Under the pieces are notes generated by a model. That model saw only the letters and a list, made by a program, of their open reading frames with translations. It had not been told where the DNA came from and did no database searches. From Frankiales bacterium (GTDB lineage Bacteria > Actinomycetota > Actinomycetes > Mycobacteriales > SCTD01), in contig JAOPVZ010000194.1 in the NCBI GenBank assembly GCA_025965935.1, positions 1 to 40,331 on the forward strand: DNA of 40,331 nucleotides. Reading direction: 5' to 3'. Position numbers and translations under genes: made by a program. Below are positions 1-9,343 of the stretch, one piece after another. Every line of letters begins with the position of its first letter. Within the stretch, counting starts at the first letter, position 1.

Positions 1-2637
<2,637 letters not shown>

Positions 2638-2742
2638 CGTGACGTGACCACGGCAGAACCGGGCACTCGACCCCTTGCGGACAACAAGGACCTGTCGACA
2701 CTGCCCTGATGTCGCGGCTTCCTCGTCGCCGCCATCGGTAGG

Positions 2743-3258
2743 TCAGACGCCGACGAGCTCCGTGCAGCGCCAGCGGCCTTCGAAGCCCTCGAGCCGAAGG
2801 GCGAGGGCCACAACGCGGCCGTCCCGTTGCACGGTCGCGCAGGCCTCGACGACGCCTTCCGGTCGCTCCTGCACATGAAGTGAGCGCACCGCCTTCAGGT
2901 CCGGCCGGCGGCCCGCGGGTCGAGTGCGGCCCTCGAGCGACGTGGTGAGCGCGGTGTAGAGCTCGGGCGTCGTGTCGCGGCGCAGCTGCTTCACCGACCG
3001 CACACCGGCGAGGACCTCGAGAACACCCTGGACCAGCGTGCGCGCGAAGACGTGCGATGCCGGCAGCTCGGCGGTCGCCGTGCGCTCCGCCGCGAGCCAT
3101 GCGTCGTCGTCGAAGACGACCGGTGGCGGGGGCGTGGCGGAGCGGACCAGTCGCAGGGCGGGCGCGTCTGGCTCGTCGTCGAACGGTGGGGCCGAAGGCG
3201 GCGCCGGTACGAGGCGCAGCGGGACGGGTGGGAGCTCCAGTGCAGGTAGTGCGGACAT
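2743..3258 (-). CDS. DUF6459 / Rv3235-like protein
   Basis: Protein of 171 residues, function unknown. The N-terminal half is Pro/Ala-rich and low in complexity. The C-terminal half (about residues 75-171) has the compact alpha+beta pattern of the actinobacterial DUF6459 family, which typically lies next to secA. The segment EGVVEACATVQRDGRVVALALRLE reads as two beta strands, followed by a GRWRCTEL strand near the end. I chose ATG at 3258 because a purine-rich AGGGGGAAC precedes it at good spacing; an open frame reaches 3366 but that extension is Arg/Pro-rich shadow sequence. It is 20 nt downstream of the LysM gene on the same strand, so the two probably share a transcript. It converges on secA. 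The family assignment comes from sequence pattern plus location. Confidence 0.75.
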   Translation of the reverse strand: MSALPALELPPVPLRLVPAPPSAPPFDDEPDAPALRLVRSATPPPPVVFDDDAWLAAERTATAELPASHVFARTLVQGVLEVLAGVRSVKQLRRDTTPELYTALTTSLEGRTRPAGRRPDLKAVRSLHVQERPEGVVEACATVQRDGRVVALALRLEGFEGRWRCTELVGV

Positions 3259-3278
3259 GCGGTTCCCCCTGGGGAGGG

Positions 3279-3992
3279 TCAGGGCGCCGTGAGTCGGTCG
3301 CCGGGGTGGATGACGTCGGGGTCGTCGCCGATGACCTCGCGGTTGGCGGACCACCAGCGGGGCCACGCACGGGCGACCTGCCGCTGCGTGGCGGCCGTGC
3401 CGAGCTCGCGCTGGGCGATCGCCCAGAGCGAGTCGCCGGTGTGGACCACGACCTCCGAAGGCGCTGGTACGACGGACCGGCGCGGGTGCGCGTCCACCCG
3501 CACCTGCACGCGGGCTGGGGCGGGAGCGGCCACGACGGCGGCAGCTGATGGGGTCGGCACCGCGGCGACCGGCGCTGGCACCGCGGGCGCCGCGGTACCG
3601 GCCGGGCTCGGGATCGGGGCCAGTCCCGGCCAGTCCAGAGCGTCCGACGCCGACCCGGCAACCGTCGGGCTGCGGTCCTCGGCGAGGGCAGCGGGTCCGG
3701 TGAGGACAGAGGCGGCGAGCGAGGCTCCCACGGCGACCCGGACGAGGCCGCGGACCGGCGCGGGCGCGACCCGGCGGAGCAGCCGCGCGGCGTCGCGACC
3801 AGGAGCGCCGGGCAGCGCGCAGCTCCAGGTGAGCAGCGCGACAAGTGCGAGCCAGCCCGTGCAGGCCCAGGCGAGCAACGACACGAGCACCAGCAGCGGT
3901 CCGGCCGGACCGCTGGTGGGGGGTGCGAGGAAGGCCACCAGCGGCACCGCGGCGAGCACGAGCCGTGTGGTCGATCCCTGGGACGTCTTCAC
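3279..3992 (-). CDS. Membrane-anchored LysM-domain protein
   Basis: Protein of 237 residues starting at GTG, with AGGGG six bases upstream. The first 60 residues hold two hydrophobic spans, and a third follows a short basic loop at about residues 80-105. A Pro/Ala/Val-rich linker leads to one C-terminal LysM domain (about residues 183-237; HTGDSLWAIAQRELG near its start, VIHPGDRLTAP at the end). LysM domains bind the glycan backbone of peptidoglycan, so the C-terminus is probably extracytoplasmic. No hydrolase domain is present, which suggests a binding or scaffold role. It heads the minus-strand pair with the DUF6459 gene. The upstream region carries unusual tandem repeats (3992-4037). The LysM domain is clear; the role is inference. 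Confidence 0.88.
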   Translation of the reverse strand: MKTSQGSTTRLVLAAVPLVAFLAPPTSGPAGPLLVLVSLLAWACTGWLALVALLTWSCALPGAPGRDAARLLRRVAPAPVRGLVRVAVGASLAASVLTGPAALAEDRSPTVAGSASDALDWPGLAPIPSPAGTAAPAVPAPVAAVPTPSAAAVVAAPAPARVQVRVDAHPRRSVVPAPSEVVVHTGDSLWAIAQRELGTAATQRQVARAWPRWWSANREVIGDDPDVIHPGDRLTAP

Positions 3993-4037
3993 CTTATCCC
4001 CTTATCTTGCGTTTGCTTGTGTTTGCCTTTGTAAAGG
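3992..4037. repeat. Back-to-back short tandem repeats and dyad in a divergent promoter region
   Basis: Three repeat structures abut in an AT-richer patch between the divergent LysM and 4099 genes. CCTTATCC/CCTTATCT has an 8-bp period (3992-4007). TTGCGTTTGC/TTGTGTTTGC has a 10-bp period with one mismatch (4007-4026). The dyad CCTTT-GT-AAAGG spans 4026-4037. The 10-bp copies lie on one face of the helix, as expected of head-to-tail protein binding sites. Part of the 8-bp repeat supplies the ribosome binding site of the LysM gene. Confidence 0.6.
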
Positions 4038-4098
4038 TTCGACGTCCTGCGGTCAAGTGGGGTAGCGAAACCTGGGCTGCATCAGGCAGGGTGGGGCC

Positions 4099-4668
4099 GT
4101 GCGCTGGGACGAGCTGTTCGCCGACCTCGGCGCGCAGCTGTCCGCAGCCGAAGTGGCGGAGCTCGCCGCAGAGGTCGCCGACCGCACCCGCCGGGAGGTC
4201 GGTTCGCTGCGGATGGTCGACCGGCTGCGGCCTGCAGTCGGTGCGCGGCTCGTGGTCCACGCAACCGGCCTGGGAACGGCGCGCGGCACGCTGCTCGACG
4301 CCGGCACTGACTGGCTCCTGCTGCACGAGGACGGCGCTGCCGAGCTGCTGCTCCCCAGCGCCTCGGTGCTCTCGCTCACCGGCGTCGGTGGCACTGCGGA
4401 GGTGCCGAGCTCAGAGGGCAGCTCAGTGGGTGAGGTCGCCCGGAGACTCGACCTGCGGTGGGCCCTGAGAGGCCTGGCACGCAGCCGATCCGGCGTGCAG
4501 CTGGTGCTCCGGGACGGTTCGACCGTGAGCGGCACGCTGGACCGGGTCGGTGCTGACCACATCGACGTGGCAGAGCACGCGCCCGGTGAGGCCCGTCGGG
4601 CAGCAGCCGTGCGTCAGGTGCGCCTCGTCCCGCTCACGGGGGTCGGCGCAGTCCGGAGCTGGGTCTAG
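4099..4668 (+). CDS. Hypothetical protein with two Sm/SH3-like beta repeats
   Basis: Protein of 189 residues starting at GTG; no enzyme motif is recognised. Residues 1-45 look helical and are rich in Glu, Ala and Arg. Two repeated blocks follow. The first (about 50-98) contains ARGTLLDAGTDWLLLHEDG and ends VLSLTGVG. The second (about 133-187) contains VSGTLDRVGADHIDVAEH and ends VRLVPLTGVG. Both follow the pattern of a small beta barrel with a G-T-L-x-x-x-G-x-D turn, as in LSm/SH3-like folds. The start has no clear ribosome binding site; CAGGGT lies six bases upstream and could be a leaderless -10. The stop codon overlaps that of the convergent HTH gene. Expression is well supported by codon pattern; function is unknown. 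Confidence 0.75.
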   Translation: MRWDELFADLGAQLSAAEVAELAAEVADRTRREVGSLRMVDRLRPAVGARLVVHATGLGTARGTLLDAGTDWLLLHEDGAAELLLPSASVLSLTGVGGTAEVPSSEGSSVGEVARRLDLRWALRGLARSRSGVQLVLRDGSTVSGTLDRVGADHIDVAEHAPGEARRAAAVRQVRLVPLTGVGAVRSWV

Positions 4669-4904
4669 TCCTCGGGGACGGTCTCGCCCGCCCCCAGTGG
4701 GTGCTGCACGACGAACGCCTTCGTCTCGGCGTACATGCGCTGGATGTAGTCCTCCAGGGCGGACGACTCCACGCGCCACTGGCCACGGCCGCCGATCTTG
4801 ATCGCCGGAAGGTCGCCGTTCCGCACCAACGCGTAGGTCTGCGACGCAGAGATGTTCAGCACCTCGGCGACGTCGGAGAGCTGCAGGAACCGCGGTGCGG
4901 GCAC
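4665..4904 (-). CDS. Small excisionase-family helix-turn-helix protein
   Basis: Protein of 79 residues, a single MerR/excisionase-type DNA-binding domain: RFLQLSDVAEVLNISASQTYA is the helix-turn-helix, and AIKIGGRGQWRVESSALEDYI is the wing and following helix. A short C-terminal tail has no further domain. Start is GTG at 4904, because AGGAGG stands seven bases upstream; upstream frame to 5261 is Arg/Pro-rich and not protein-like. Such proteins are often developmental or housekeeping regulators in actinobacteria (BldC is a distant relative) rather than phage excisionases, and no integrase is nearby. Its stop codon overlaps the convergent gene in the palindrome CTAG. A 10-bp-period direct repeat lies in its upstream region (4991-5007). 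Confidence 0.85.
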   Translation of the reverse strand: MPAPRFLQLSDVAEVLNISASQTYALVRNGDLPAIKIGGRGQWRVESSALEDYIQRMYAETKAFVVQHPLGAGETVPED

Positions 4905-4990
4905 GTGGGGTCCTCCTGGGCTCGGCTGACATGGCTGCGCTGGAGTGCGCTTGGCCCAGCATGCCATCGGTTGCCTGCGTTCGGGTGGAG

Positions 4991-5007
4991 GTCCACAGGT
5001 GTCCACA
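4991..5007. repeat. 10-bp-period direct repeat of GTCCACA
   Basis: GTCCACAGGT is followed directly by GTCCACAACG, placing two GTCCACA copies one helical turn apart between the divergent HTH (4904, minus) and SAF (5087, plus) genes. It resembles actinobacterial DnaA boxes (TTGTCCACA) imperfectly and could instead be a head-to-tail operator for the adjacent HTH protein. The rest of 4905-5086 shows no gene. Confidence 0.45.
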
Positions 5008-5086
5008 ACGTCGGGTGCGCGAGGGATGCCCGATAGGCCACCATGCGGTCCGCACACCCAGTCCCGGCCCTTTGGAGGAACGCTCC

Positions 5087-5779
5087 GTGACCGACGCCCC
5101 CGGTTCGCCCTCGGCGTCACGGCTGGGCACCCCGAGCTGGCTCGACAGCCGGCTCGTGCTGGGGGTGCTGCTCGTGCTGGTGAGCGTCCTGGTGGGGGCG
5201 AAGGTCCTCGCGGGTGCGGACAGCTCCCAGCGGGTCTGGTCGGCGACGCACGACCTCGCACCCGGCACCGTGATCGCGTCCGGGGACGTCCAGCTCAGCA
5301 AGGTGCGGCTGTTCGGGGCGAGCGGGCGCTACCTCGCCGGGCCGCTGCCCGTCGGCTACGTCGTCCTGCGCAGCGTCGGCTCCGACGAGCTGCTCCCGCA
5401 CGACGCACTGGCTGCGCCGGGCAAGCAGGTGCAGCGCCGCGACGTCACCGTCGCCGTGGGCTTCGGGCACCTGCCGACCGACCTGCGCCGCGGCGACGTC
5501 GTCGACCTCTACGTCACGCCGGACGACAAGGCGGTGCGCCGTGGCACGAGGGCGGTCGATCTCACGGTGCCCAGACTGGTCCTGAGCGACGTCATCGTCG
5601 CGCGGGTGACCCGCTCGAGCGGCCTGACCTCGAGCGGGCAGACCGTGCCCGTCGTCCTCGAGGTCGATCCGAGCCAGGTGCTCGACGTCGTCCAGGCTCT
5701 CGCCGACGGGCCGCTCGACCTGGTGCGGGTGCCGGATGCGCAGCTCGCACCGCTCGCGACCGCCGCGCCGGAGTCGTGA
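5087..5779 (+). CDS. SAF-domain membrane protein (CpaB/RcpC-like)
   Basis: Protein of 230 residues. A single membrane span (about 18-36, LVLGVLLVLVSVLVGAKVLAG) is followed by a SAF domain (about 45-110) with the typical AxxDLAPGTVIASGDVQLSKV and a second half VAVGFGHLPTDLRRGDVVDLYV. SAF domains occur in CpaB/RcpC pilus-assembly proteins and related periplasmic or cell-wall proteins. Start is GTG at 5087, with GGAGG eight bases upstream; the open frame reaches further back to 4895 but lacks coding character. The stop shares one base with the ATG of the CpaE-like gene, so the two are coupled. No other Tad/Flp pilus genes occur in the window, so a pilus role is unproven. Confidence 0.85.
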   Translation: MTDAPGSPSASRLGTPSWLDSRLVLGVLLVLVSVLVGAKVLAGADSSQRVWSATHDLAPGTVIASGDVQLSKVRLFGASGRYLAGPLPVGYVVLRSVGSDELLPHDALAAPGKQVQRRDVTVAVGFGHLPTDLRRGDVVDLYVTPDDKAVRRGTRAVDLTVPRLVLSDVIVARVTRSSGLTSSGQTVPVVLEVDPSQVLDVVQALADGPLDLVRVPDAQLAPLATAAPES

Positions 5780-7068
5780 TGCTGGTCCCCGTCCTCACGG
5801 CCGTCAGCGACGCCGTCTGGGAGGCCCGGCTGGTGGCGGCGCTGTCCCGCGGCGACCTCGGTGTCGCCGTCGTCCGCCGCTGCGTTGACCTCGCCGACCT
5901 GCTCGCCACGGCCGCGACCGGTCAGGCCCGTGCGGTGCTGCTCTCGGCGGACCTCCGCCGGCTCGACCGGGAGGCGCTCACCCGCCTCGCGGTCGCGGGC
6001 GTCGCCGTGGTGGGGCTGGTCCCGCCTGGCGACGAGGACCCGGAGCGTCGGCTGCGGCAGCTCGGGGTCTCGCACGTCCTGCCGTCGGACGCGTCCGCCG
6101 AAGCCATCAGCGCCGCCGTCGTGGAGGCGGTCGTCGCGCTGACGCCCACGCCGTCGGACCTCTCGGGGCTCGCCGACCCACGGTCGGCGCTGCCCCGGCC
6201 ACCCCAGCCGGTCGAGGAGCTGGAAGCGCTGCCCGGGACCGGTCGGCTGGTCGCGGTCTGGGGGCCGACCGGGGCACCGGGTCGCACCACGGTCGCGGTG
6301 GGGATCGCTGCAGAGCTCGCAGCACTCGGCTGGCCGGCACTGCTCGTCGACGCAGACGTGTACGGCGGAGTGGTGGCCCAGGTCCTCGGGCTGCTCGACG
6401 AGTCGCCGGGCCTCGCCGCCGCCTGCCGGCAGGCGAACAACGGACAGCTCGACGTGGCCGCCCTGGCCGGCCTGGCACGCGAGGTCGCGCCGGCCCTGCG
6501 GGTCCTCACCGGCATCGCCCGCGCGGACCGCTGGCCTGAGCTGCGACCGTCCGCCCTGGACGTGGTGCTCACCCTGGCGCGCTCGCTCGCGGCGGTCACC
6601 GTGGTCGACTGCGGCTTCGCGCTCGAGCAGGACGAGGAGCTCGTCTACGACACCATGGCGCCGCGGCGCAACGGCGCGACCGTGGCCGTGCTCGAGCAGG
6701 CCGACACCGTCGTGGTCGTCGGGACGGCGGACCCCGTCGGGCTGCAGCGCCTCGTTCGCGGCCTGTCCGAGCTGAAGGAGACCGTGCCGGGGCTCGCCCC
6801 CACCGTCGTCGTCAACCGGTTGCGCGCAAGCGCTATCCCTGGCGACACCGAGGCAGAGGTGCGCGCTGCGCTGCAGCGCTATGCCGGGATCGAGCAGCTC
6901 TGGGTCGTGCCGCAGGACACCGAGGCGGTCGACGCCGCCCTCGCCGTCGGGCGGACCCTGGCTGAAGCAGCACCGGGATCGCCTGCGCGCCAGGCCATCC
7001 AACGGATCGCGGCCGCCGTCATCGGCGTACCCGCCCCTGCCCGCCGAGGCCGCCTCCTCAGGCGTTGA
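5779..7068 (+). CDS. CpaE-like MinD/ParA-type ATPase with divergent P-loop
   Basis: Protein of 429 residues. Residues 1-115 form a receiver-like or pseudo-receiver region without a clear phosphorylation site. The MinD/ParA ATPase domain starts near 155. Its P-loop reads GPTGAPGRTT (162-171), with Arg where the deviant Walker A lysine before Thr normally stands and no preceding signature lysine. LLVDADVYGG (about 188-197) is the switch I/Walker A' region, and VVDCGF (about 276) matches Walker B. CpaE proteins localise Tad pilus machinery; this class, paired with a SAF protein, is common in actinobacteria without a known job. Coupled to the SAF gene; a hairpin follows the stop. Confidence 0.85.
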   Translation: MLVPVLTAVSDAVWEARLVAALSRGDLGVAVVRRCVDLADLLATAATGQARAVLLSADLRRLDREALTRLAVAGVAVVGLVPPGDEDPERRLRQLGVSHVLPSDASAEAISAAVVEAVVALTPTPSDLSGLADPRSALPRPPQPVEELEALPGTGRLVAVWGPTGAPGRTTVAVGIAAELAALGWPALLVDADVYGGVVAQVLGLLDESPGLAAACRQANNGQLDVAALAGLAREVAPALRVLTGIARADRWPELRPSALDVVLTLARSLAAVTVVDCGFALEQDEELVYDTMAPRRNGATVAVLEQADTVVVVGTADPVGLQRLVRGLSELKETVPGLAPTVVVNRLRASAIPGDTEAEVRAALQRYAGIEQLWVVPQDTEAVDAALAVGRTLAEAAPGSPARQAIQRIAAAVIGVPAPARRGRLLRR

Positions 7069-7074
7069 GCCCAT

Positions 7075-7096
7075 CGGGAGCGGGGTCGCGCTCCCG
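7075..7096 (+). terminator. Hairpin after the CpaE-like gene
   Basis: CGGGAGCG, six-base loop, CGCTCCCG: an 8-bp perfect stem starting seven bases after the stop codon. No T-run follows, as is common in high-GC actinobacteria. Confidence 0.55.
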
Positions 7097-7179
7097 AAGC
7101 CACGCCGTGCGGCGATTTACGGGCAAGATGGGTGAAACAGCGCCGCACCTGGCCGAGCGAACCCAGCGAGGAGACCACG

Positions 7180-8547
7180 TTGTCCCTTCTCCCCTCCCTC
7201 GTCTCACCGGCGGACGCGGCGTTCCTGCTGCCGGAGACGCGCGACCAGCCGATGCACGTCGGGAGCCTGCAGCTGTTCAGGCCGCCGCCGGGCTCCGACG
7301 TGCACGACCTGGCGCTGGTCTACGCCGCTGCCCTCGCGACGCCCGACGTGGCCCCGCTCTTCCGCAGGCGCCTGACGCGCGGAGTCGGGACGCTCGGCCA
7401 GTGGGCGTGGGAGGACGACACGGCCATCGACCTCGAGCACCACGTGCGGCACTCGTCGTTGCCGAAGCCAGGACGGTTGCGGGAGCTGCTCGCCCTCTGC
7501 AGCCGGCTGCACTCGACACTGCTCGACCGGCAGCGGCCGCTGTGGGAGATGCACCTGATCGAGGGCCTCGAGGACGGCCGCTTCGCCGTCTACACGAAGA
7601 TCCACCACGCCCTGCTCGACGGCGTCTCCGGGCTGCGGCTGCTGGAGCGCAGCCTGTCCACCGACCCGGACGTGCGCGACACCCCCATGCCCTTCGCCGC
7701 CCGGCCCCGCGCCGGCAAGCGCGGCGGGCTCGACGTGGGTGGGCTGCTCTCGAGCGGCCTGCACGCCGTCGCCGACGCGGTCACGATCGGCCCCAAGGTC
7801 GCCGCCCTCGTGGAGCAGGGGCTCCGGCACGAGGGTGCCGTGCTCCCTGGTCAGGCGCCGCGCAGCATCCTCAACGTGCCGATCACGGGCAGCCGGCGCT
7901 TCGCCGGTGACGCCTGGGCACTGGACCGCATCCGGACCGTCGCCAAGGCGGCCGAGGCGACCATCAACGACGTCGTGCTCGCCATGTCCGCTGGTGCGTT
8001 GCGCGACTACCTGCTGGGGCTCGACGCGCTGCCCGCGGACTCGCTGGTCGCGATGACCCCGGTCTCGCTGCGCACCGACGACAGCGCGGAGGGCAACGCG
8101 GTGGGGGCGATCCTCGCGTCGCTCGGCACGCACCTGCTCGACCCGGAGGAACGGCTCCTGCACATCAGGGAGTCCACCCGCTACGCGAAGGCGTCGCTCG
8201 ACGGGCTGTCCGCGCTGCAGGTCACCGCCCTTTCGGCCGGGCTGATGTCGCCGCTCGTCCTGAACACCCTGTTCGGCGTCCCGCGGCTCCTTCGACCGCC
8301 GTTCAACCTCATCATCAGCAACGTCCCGGGGCCGACGCAGCTGCTCTACTGGAACGGCGCGAGGCTTGACGGGATGTACCCGCTGTCCATCCCGACCTCG
8401 GGCCAGGCCCTCAACATCACCTGCACCAGCTACGACGGGCACCTGCAGTTCGGGCTCACCGGCTGCCGCCGTACCTTGCCGCACCTCCAGTCGATGCTGG
8501 GAGGGCTCGATGACGCGCTGGCCGGGCTCGAGAAGGCCTTCGCGTGA
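7180..8547 (+). CDS. Wax ester synthase / diacylglycerol acyltransferase (WS/DGAT)
   Basis: Protein of 455 residues of the bifunctional WS/DGAT family, which esterifies acyl-CoA to fatty alcohols or diacylglycerol at the membrane to make storage lipid. The catalytic HHxxxDG is HHALLDG (residues 142-148). Family blocks also seen: SPADAAFLLPE at the N-terminus, NDVVLAMSAGALRDYL in the middle, and NVPGPTQLLYWNGARLDGMYP near the C-terminus. Start: TTG at 7180 has GAGGAG about six bases upstream; an in-frame GTG at 7132 would add 16 residues without a good ribosome site. It may use products of the FAS-II operon 3 kb downstream. Substrate range cannot be read from the sequence. Confidence 0.9.
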   Translation: MSLLPSLVSPADAAFLLPETRDQPMHVGSLQLFRPPPGSDVHDLALVYAAALATPDVAPLFRRRLTRGVGTLGQWAWEDDTAIDLEHHVRHSSLPKPGRLRELLALCSRLHSTLLDRQRPLWEMHLIEGLEDGRFAVYTKIHHALLDGVSGLRLLERSLSTDPDVRDTPMPFAARPRAGKRGGLDVGGLLSSGLHAVADAVTIGPKVAALVEQGLRHEGAVLPGQAPRSILNVPITGSRRFAGDAWALDRIRTVAKAAEATINDVVLAMSAGALRDYLLGLDALPADSLVAMTPVSLRTDDSAEGNAVGAILASLGTHLLDPEERLLHIRESTRYAKASLDGLSALQVTALSAGLMSPLVLNTLFGVPRLLRPPFNLIISNVPGPTQLLYWNGARLDGMYPLSIPTSGQALNITCTSYDGHLQFGLTGCRRTLPHLQSMLGGLDDALAGLEKAFA

Positions 8548-8552
8548 GCGTC

Positions 8553-8581
8553 ACCGCCCTCATCCGCGGGTGGTGGGCGGT
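8553..8581 (+). terminator. Possible hairpin terminator after WS/DGAT
   Basis: ACCGCCC and GGGCGGT form a 7-bp perfect stem around a 15-base loop, starting six bases after the stop codon. The 3' arm overlaps a G-run cluster. Confidence 0.4.
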
Positions 8582-8594
8582 AGGGAGGGTAGGG
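8575..8594 (+). other. G-quadruplex-type G-run cluster
   Basis: Four runs of three G with loops of 5, 1 and 2 bases (8575-8577, 8583-8585, 8587-8589, 8592-8594). It lies 22 bases upstream of the predicted yceI promoter, on the coding strand. Confidence 0.4.
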
Positions 8595-8615
8595 ACAGAG
8601 GGTGCGCGCGAAAAC

Positions 8616-8659
8616 TTGAACGTGCAATAAAACGAGAGTACGGTTCGTTGCACCGGCAA
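8616..8659 (+). promoter_or_regulatory. yceI promoter with two TTG-N6-CAA dyads
   Basis: TTGAAC (8616-8621), 17 bases, then TACGGT (8639-8644) is a good sigma-70-type promoter. The -35 lies in the imperfect palindrome TTGAACGTGCAA (8616-8627, five of six pairs symmetric), typical of MarR-family sites. A second TTG-N6-CAA element (8648-8659) begins exactly 32 bases further on and includes a GTTGC-ACCG-GCAAC hairpin in the likely leader. The -10 sits between the two elements, which suggests repression. Confidence 0.6.
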
Positions 8660-8691
8660 CAAAGTTCACCACCTCTCAGGGAGATCTTCCG

Positions 8692-9258
8692 ATGACTGCA
8701 CCGACCAGCACGCTGAGCGCCTCCGAGCTCACCGGCACCTACGCGCTCGACATCACGCACACCCGCCTCGGGTTCACCGCCCGCCACGCCATGGTGACGA
8801 AGGTCCGCGGCAGCTTCGAGGACTTCGAGGGCACCGCGCACCTCGACTTCGAGGACCCGACCAAGAGCACCGCCGAGGTCACCTTCCAGATCGCCTCGGT
8901 GAACACCGGGCAGAAGCAGCGCGACGACCACCTGCGCACCAACGACTTCTTCGACGCCCCGAGCCACCCGACCGGGAAGTTCGTCAGCACGAGCGTCGTC
9001 AAGAAGGGCGATGACGAGTACGAGATGACCGGCGACCTCACGCTGAAGGACGTCACGAAGCCCGTCACGATCACGTGGGAGCACACCGGCACCGCGAAGG
9101 ACCCGTTCGGCAACATCCGCGCCGGCTTCGAGGGTCGCGGCACGATCAGCCGCAAGGACTGGGGGATCGAGTACAACGCCGCCCTGGAGACGGGCGGAGT
9201 GCTCATCTCCGACAAGATCAACCTGGAGTTCGACGTCTCGGCCGTCAAGGCTCAGTAA
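8692..9258 (+). CDS. YceI-family lipocalin-like protein
   Basis: Protein of 188 residues with the full YceI pattern: [18 protein letters not shown] at the N-terminus, the central block [21 protein letters not shown] with [11 protein letters not shown], then [14 protein letters not shown] and a C-terminal [20 protein letters not shown]. The fold is a lipocalin-like barrel that binds isoprenoid or other lipid ligands. There is no signal peptide, as in many actinobacterial members, so it is probably cytoplasmic. Start is ATG 8692 with GGGAG upstream. It is monocistronic: its own promoter lies upstream and a strong hairpin downstream. The promoter dyads suggest control by a MarR-type repressor. 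The in vivo ligand is unknown. Confidence 0.92.
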   Translation: MTAPTSTLSASELTGTYALDITHTRLGFTARHAMVTKVRGSFEDFEGTAHLDFEDPTKSTAEVTFQIASVNTGQKQRDDHLRTNDFFDAPSHPTGKFVSTSVVKKGDDEYEMTGDLTLKDVTKPVTITWEHTGTAKDPFGNIRAGFEGRGTISRKDWGIEYNAALETGGVLISDKINLEFDVSAVKAQ

Positions 9259-9269
9259 GTCCTCCCTAC

Positions 9270-9301
9270 CGAAGGGCTCCGGCGGTCGCCGGGGCCCTTC
9301 G
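9270..9301 (+). terminator. Strong hairpin terminator after yceI
   Basis: CGAAGGGC and its complement GCCCTTCG close a stem that continues inward through CCGGCG/CGCCGG with a small internal mismatch: about 15 bp around a two-base tip. It lies 11 bases after the yceI stop. Confidence 0.75.
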
Positions 9302-9330
9302 GGGCGTTCTGGGCCAGTCGCCCGCCGTCG

Positions 9331-9336
9331 TACCGT
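9331..9336 (+). promoter_or_regulatory. -10 hexamer of a leaderless ygiD promoter
   Basis: TACCGT ends seven bases before the ATG at 9344. No ribosome binding site is present. This matches the spacing of leaderless promoters elsewhere in the window. No clear -35 element. Confidence 0.5.
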
Positions 9337-9343
9337 CTGGGTC

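Noticed and set aside
2673-2689. secA terminator CCTTG-N7-CAAGG
   Set aside because: A 5-bp stem with no further pairing; not distinguishable from chance.
4665-4904. Phage or integrative-element excisionase
   Set aside because: The domain is excisionase-like, but no integrase, att repeat or mobile gene is nearby, and the flanks are housekeeping genes.
4991-5007. Replication origin with DnaA boxes
   Set aside because: Only two imperfect boxes, and none of dnaA, dnaN, gyrB or parAB is nearby.
5087-7068. Tad/Flp pilus locus
   Set aside because: Only SAF and CpaE-like genes are present; no CpaF, TadB, TadC or pilin.
5509-7074. Long minus-strand open frame of 521 codons opposite the SAF and CpaE genes
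   Set aside because: No domain, Asp/Gly/Arg-rich composition; shadow.
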